NCBI GenBank assembly: GCA_002335115.1
Contig: DDCR01000028.1
Location: forward strand, 1 to 8,333
Reading direction: 5' to 3'
Length of the DNA stretch: 8,333 nucleotides
Origin: Oceanospirillaceae bacterium UBA2001
Lineage (GTDB): Bacteria; Pseudomonadota; Gammaproteobacteria; Pseudomonadales; Balneatricaceae
In this document: piece by piece, positions 5,447-8,333 of the stretch
How positions within the stretch are numbered: position 1 is the stretch's first letter
Layout of the letters: each line of letters begins with the position of its first letter
The notes under the pieces: generated by a model
Told to the model about the DNA's origin: nothing
Database searches by the model: none
The model's input: only the letters and a program-made list of their open reading frames with translations
Translations under genes and position numbers: made by a program

Positions 5447-8082
5447 CTATAAATTCTAAAGTAATCTATTTAAAAGATTATCAGGTGCCGGTGTTTACCA
5501 TTGAAACCACTGATCTGGATATTCGTATTGGTGATGAATATACCTCGGTGGTCGCACGCCTAAAGGTCAAGCGTAATCCAGCGTCTAATAACCCTTCGTC
5601 AGAGCTTGTGCTGCAAGGTGGAAAAGACATTAAACTGCAAGAAGTGATGATGAATGGTCTCATTTTAGACACTTCAAGCTATGATTTAGAAGGCTCTGTT
5701 TTATCTGTTCATCAGTGTCCTGACACCTTTGAATTAACCACAGAATGCCTCATTCAGCCGCAACTAAATACCAGTTTAGAAGGGCTGTATAAATCGGGGG
5801 GCATGTATTGCACACAATGTGAGGCCGAAGGTTTTCGAAATATTACCTATTACCTAGATCGACCAGATGCCTTGTCAATATTTACCACGCGCATTAGCGC
5901 AGATAAAACCACTTATCCCATATTATTGGCCAATGGTAATCCATTAGAGCATGGCGACTTAGATAATGGTGAGCATTTTGCCGTGTGGCATGATCCTTTT
6001 CCTAAGCCAGCCTACTTATTTGCCATGGTCGCTGGTGACTTAGTGCGTCAAGATGGTCTATTTACTACCCAATCTGGGCGCCAAGTGGACCTTCAGATTT
6101 TTGTAGAAGCCCATAACAGTCACAAGTGTGATCACGCCCTGAGTGCGCTCAAGCGTTCTATGCTTTGGGATGAGCAAAAGTATGGGCGTGAGTATGACTT
6201 AGACTTATTCATGATCGTTGCTGTGGATGATTTCAATATGGGGGCCATGGAAAATAAAGGCCTTAATATCTTTAATTCCGATTGTGTATTAGCCGACCCA
6301 GCCACCAGCAGTGATGCGACGTTTGAGCGCATAGAAGGCATCGTAGCGCACGAGTATTTTCATAACTGGTCGGGTAACCGAGTCACTTGTCGAGATTGGT
6401 TTCAGTTGAGTTTAAAGGAAGGTTTCACCGTCTTTCGTGATGCTCAATACACCTCAGATACCTACTCGGCTGCTGTAAAGCGCATCGAAGATGTGACCCT
6501 ATTGCGTACCCATCAATTTGCTGAAGATGCAGGCCCTATGGCACATCCAATTCGGCCCGCATCTTACATGGAAATTAATAATTTTTATTCTGTCACCGTG
6601 TATGAAAAAGGCGCTGAAGTGGTAGGCATGATCCACACCCTTTTGGGTGCTGAATTATTTCGTAAGGGTAGTGATCTGTATTTTGACCGGCACGATGGTC
6701 AAGCTGTCACCACGGATGATTTTGTGACCGCTATGGCCGATGCGAGTGGCATAGACTTAAGGCAGTTCAAACACTGGTATAGTCAGGCAGGGACCCCAAC
6801 CTTAGAGGTGACTGACACTTATGATGCAGCCAATCAGCAATATTCCTTAACCATAGCACAATCGACACCAGCCACGGCCGAATGTCAGGAAAAATTACCA
6901 TTTCATCTGCCGTTACGGATGGCATTATTAGATGCCCAAGGCCTGGAAATGCCGTTGCAATTGCAGACAGGTGTCTTGGTGCAGGGCCCTAACTGTGTCC
7001 TCAATATTACCCAGGCAAGACAAACTTTTATATTTGAAGGTATTAACGAGCTCCCAGTACCCTCGTTATTAAGGGGTTTTTCTGCCCCTGTGAAATTAAA
7101 TTATGCCTACACGCAAACGCAATTATTGTTACTTGCGAGTAAGGACCAAGATGGTTTTTGTCGCTGGGAGGCCTGCCAGAGGCTGCTCATAGAGGCGACT
7201 CAGCAAGCGATGTCTGCCACCACAGACTACCACCTTGATGAAGCCTTAGTGACCATGTTGCGCAGCAGTCTAGTGGATGAAGCTTTAGATCCAGCGATGG
7301 TCGCCAAGTTAGTGCAATTGCCTAGTGAAGCCTATTTGGCTGAAACCCAAGCCACAGTTGATGTGGATTTGATCCATACTGGTCGCGAAGCCATGCGTCT
7401 TGCCATTGCAATGGCACTAGAAAATGAGCTACTCGCCTGCTACCAGCGTTGCCATGATATCGGCCCGTTTAGCCAAACAGGAGAGGCCATCGGGCAGCGG
7501 GCACTCAAGAATACCTGTTTAGGGTATCTGAATACGTTAAATAAAGCCTCCTACCAGACCCTGGCCCAAGCGCAATATGCACTGCAGGCAAATATGACTG
7601 ATGTGGGTGCTGCTCTGAGCATATTAATTGGCCAAAAAAATGCTGATTTATCCACTCCTTTGTTGGCTGATTTTTATCAGCGTTGGCAGGGTGATGCGCA
7701 GGTCGTAGGTCAGTGGTTTGCAATGCAGGCTGGGGCTAACCTAAGAGGTCGCTTAGGGCATGTAAAAGCACTGCTTGAGCATCCAGCATTTGATCTACGC
7801 AATCCGAATAAAGTGAGAAGTGTGGTGGGCAGTTTTATGCGCAGTGCTATTAACTTCCATGCGGCTGATGGCAGTGGTTATGAATTTGTTGCCGACATGG
7901 TGTTACGCTTAAATGCAAGCAATCCAATGATGGCAGCTAATCTTGCTAAGCCCTTAGGTCGTTTTAAACGGCACACTTTAGGTCGCCAACAATTGATGCA
8001 AGCTCAACTACAACGCCTGCACCAAACTGAGCTGAGTAAAGATGTGTTCGAAGTCGTCAGTAAAGCTTTGACAAACCTTTAA
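5443..8082 (+). CDS. pepN: Aminopeptidase N (M1 family zinc metallopeptidase)
   Basis: PepN removes N-terminal residues from peptides in the cytoplasm, the last stage of ATP-dependent protein turnover, and also processes taken-up peptides. The 879-residue product is colinear with the 870-residue E. coli enzyme. It shows the exopeptidase motif GAMEN (267-271), the zinc site HEYFH (303-307) with third ligand Glu326 eighteen residues on, and catalytic Tyr387 in VYEKGAEVV. Glu127 in QCEAEGFR matches the E. coli Glu121 that binds the substrate amino terminus. Domains run as an N-terminal beta domain (about 1-200), the thermolysin-like catalytic domain (about 200-450), a beta sandwich (about 450-555) and a long helical C-terminal domain. 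The ATG at 5443 overlaps the DUF2797 stop by 4 nt and has no purine-rich ribosome site just upstream, so translation likely depends on coupling. The gene is complete with all key residues present. Confidence 0.97.
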   Translation: MTINSKVIYLKDYQVPVFTIETTDLDIRIGDEYTSVVARLKVKRNPASNNPSSELVLQGGKDIKLQEVMMNGLILDTSSYDLEGSVLSVHQCPDTFELTTECLIQPQLNTSLEGLYKSGGMYCTQCEAEGFRNITYYLDRPDALSIFTTRISADKTTYPILLANGNPLEHGDLDNGEHFAVWHDPFPKPAYLFAMVAGDLVRQDGLFTTQSGRQVDLQIFVEAHNSHKCDHALSALKRSMLWDEQKYGREYDLDLFMIVAVDDFNMGAMENKGLNIFNSDCVLADPATSSDATFERIEGIVAHEYFHNWSGNRVTCRDWFQLSLKEGFTVFRDAQYTSDTYSAAVKRIEDVTLLRTHQFAEDAGPMAHPIRPASYMEINNFYSVTVYEKGAEVVGMIHTLLGAELFRKGSDLYFDRHDGQAVTTDDFVTAMADASGIDLRQFKHWYSQAGTPTLEVTDTYDAANQQYSLTIAQSTPATAECQEKLPFHLPLRMALLDAQGLEMPLQLQTGVLVQGPNCVLNITQARQTFIFEGINELPVPSLLRGFSAPVKLNYAYTQTQLLLLASKDQDGFCRWEACQRLLIEATQQAMSATTDYHLDEALVTMLRSSLVDEALDPAMVAKLVQLPSEAYLAETQATVDVDLIHTGREAMRLAIAMALENELLACYQRCHDIGPFSQTGEAIGQRALKNTCLGYLNTLNKASYQTLAQAQYALQANMTDVGAALSILIGQKNADLSTPLLADFYQRWQGDAQVVGQWFAMQAGANLRGRLGHVKALLEHPAFDLRNPNKVRSVVGSFMRSAINFHAADGSGYEFVADMVLRLNASNPMMAANLAKPLGRFKRHTLGRQQLMQAQLQRLHQTELSKDVFEVVSKALTNL

Positions 8083-8116
8083 CGAATCAACAAAAAACTC
8101 CCAAGGTTGGTGTATT

Positions 8117-8169
8117 AATAGCCAAGCGCATGGCTTTGTGCTGCTATTGAGTAAAAAATAGTAGCTATT
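8117..8169. repeat. Cluster of AATAGC/GCTATT elements and hairpins between pepN and hemH
   Basis: The 114-nt gap after pepN holds AATAGC (8117-8122), GCTATT (8143-8148), AATAG (8157-8161) and GCTATT (8164-8169). The first pair can form the base of a hairpin; inside it AGCCA (8120-8124) and TGGCT (8131-8135) form a competing stem. AATAG-TAG-CTATT (8157-8169) is itself an inverted repeat, and GCTATTG occurs twice with a 21-bp period. None of the stems is followed by a T-tract, so this is not a good intrinsic terminator. It could hold regulator sites for hemH, or be chance in AT-rich DNA. I found no well-spaced -35/-10 pair here. Confidence 0.35.
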
Positions 8170-8196
8170 GCTTTGGCAGAATGTAGGAGAGTATGA

Positions 8197-8333
8197 ATGA
8201 AATATGTCGGTGAAAAAGATTATGAACATGGCATGGATACCAAGGTGGGCGTGCTTATTACCAACCTTGGCACCCCTGATGCGCCCACTAAAAAGGCACT
8301 GCGGCCATATCTGAAAGAATTTTTAAGTGATCC
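8197..8333 (+). CDS. hemH: Ferrochelatase, N-terminal part (runs off right edge)
   Basis: Ferrochelatase inserts Fe2+ into protoporphyrin IX, the last step of protoheme synthesis. Only the first 45 codons are in the window. They read [14 protein letters not shown], then [15 protein letters not shown] (residues 17-31) and [11 protein letters not shown] (35-45). The NLGTP motif and the following YLxxFLSDP helix are hallmark features of the ferrochelatase N-terminus. The ATG at 8197 is preceded by TAGGAGAG (8184-8191) at good spacing. The ATG at 8193 is in another frame and stops after six codons, and the later in-frame ATG (codon 13) has no such site. The N-terminal extension before VGVL is about 16 residues. 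The gene is separated from pepN by 114 nt, so it may have its own promoter. The call rests on a short stretch, but that stretch is very characteristic. Confidence 0.9.
   Translation, partial: MKYVGEKDYEHGMDTKVGVLITNLGTPDAPTKKALRPYLKEFLSD

Noticed and set aside
5481..7723. Several minus-strand open frames of 60-70 codons inside pepN
   Set aside because: They are antisense to conserved PepN sequence, have no promoter or ribosome site, and arise from the codon pattern of the real gene.
8008..8229. 73-codon minus-strand frame across the pepN end, the gap and the hemH start
   Set aside because: It overlaps two genes with clear family matches, and its translation is rich in Phe, Ser and Tyr, typical of antisense AT-rich DNA.
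1..8333. Search for a defence system, mobile element, toxin-antitoxin pair, CRISPR or prophage gene
   Set aside because: Every long frame matches a chromosomal housekeeping or conserved family. There are no terminal inverted repeats, integrase, transposase, spaced direct repeats or abrupt change in base composition.

Overview
The window looks like ordinary chromosomal DNA from a gammaproteobacterium, probably a marine or pseudomonad-related lineage (Oceanospirillales, Alteromonadales or Pseudomonadales-like). The reasons are the long ~530-residue type of isocitrate lyase, an Rsd/AlgQ protein closer to the AlgQ wording than to the E. coli one, a GlpG rhomboid, a YeaC (DUF1315) protein and an E. 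coli-type PepN. Base composition looks moderate, somewhat below 50% GC by eye. All recognised genes are on the + strand. I see no prophage, insertion sequence, CRISPR array, tRNA or rRNA, and no defence or secretion system.

Layout. Positions 1-217 are a leader region with a TATAAT box and two small inverted repeats in front of aceA (218-1813, isocitrate lyase, glyoxylate shunt). A strong hairpin plus T-tract (1844-1876) ends that unit. After a 118-nt gap come rsd/algQ (1995-2444, anti-sigma-70 regulator), nadK (2479-3384, NAD kinase) and glpG (3381-4277, rhomboid protease). nadK and glpG share an ATGA stop/start. A 69-nt gap with a very strong ribosome binding site leads to yeaC (4347-4601, DUF1315), a DUF2797 protein (4601-5446) and pepN (5443-8082, aminopeptidase N), joined by a TAATG and an ATGA junction. 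A 114-nt gap with small hairpins precedes hemH (ferrochelatase), which starts at 8197 and runs off the right edge.

How the genes relate. aceA is a separate carbon-metabolism unit. From rsd to pepN the genes are tightly packed on one strand with no visible terminator, so they could form one long transcript or two. Several are coupled in translation and lack their own Shine-Dalgarno sequence. As I recall, nadK, a rhomboid gene, a DUF1315 gene, a DUF2797 gene and pepN also lie close together in Pseudomonas, so the core looks ancestral and not recently acquired.

The least understood and most interesting gene is the DUF2797 protein. It has a cysteine cluster resembling a zinc ribbon, followed by a segment resembling the GIY-YIG/T5orf172 nuclease core. 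No convincing new system was found; the remaining observations are modest.
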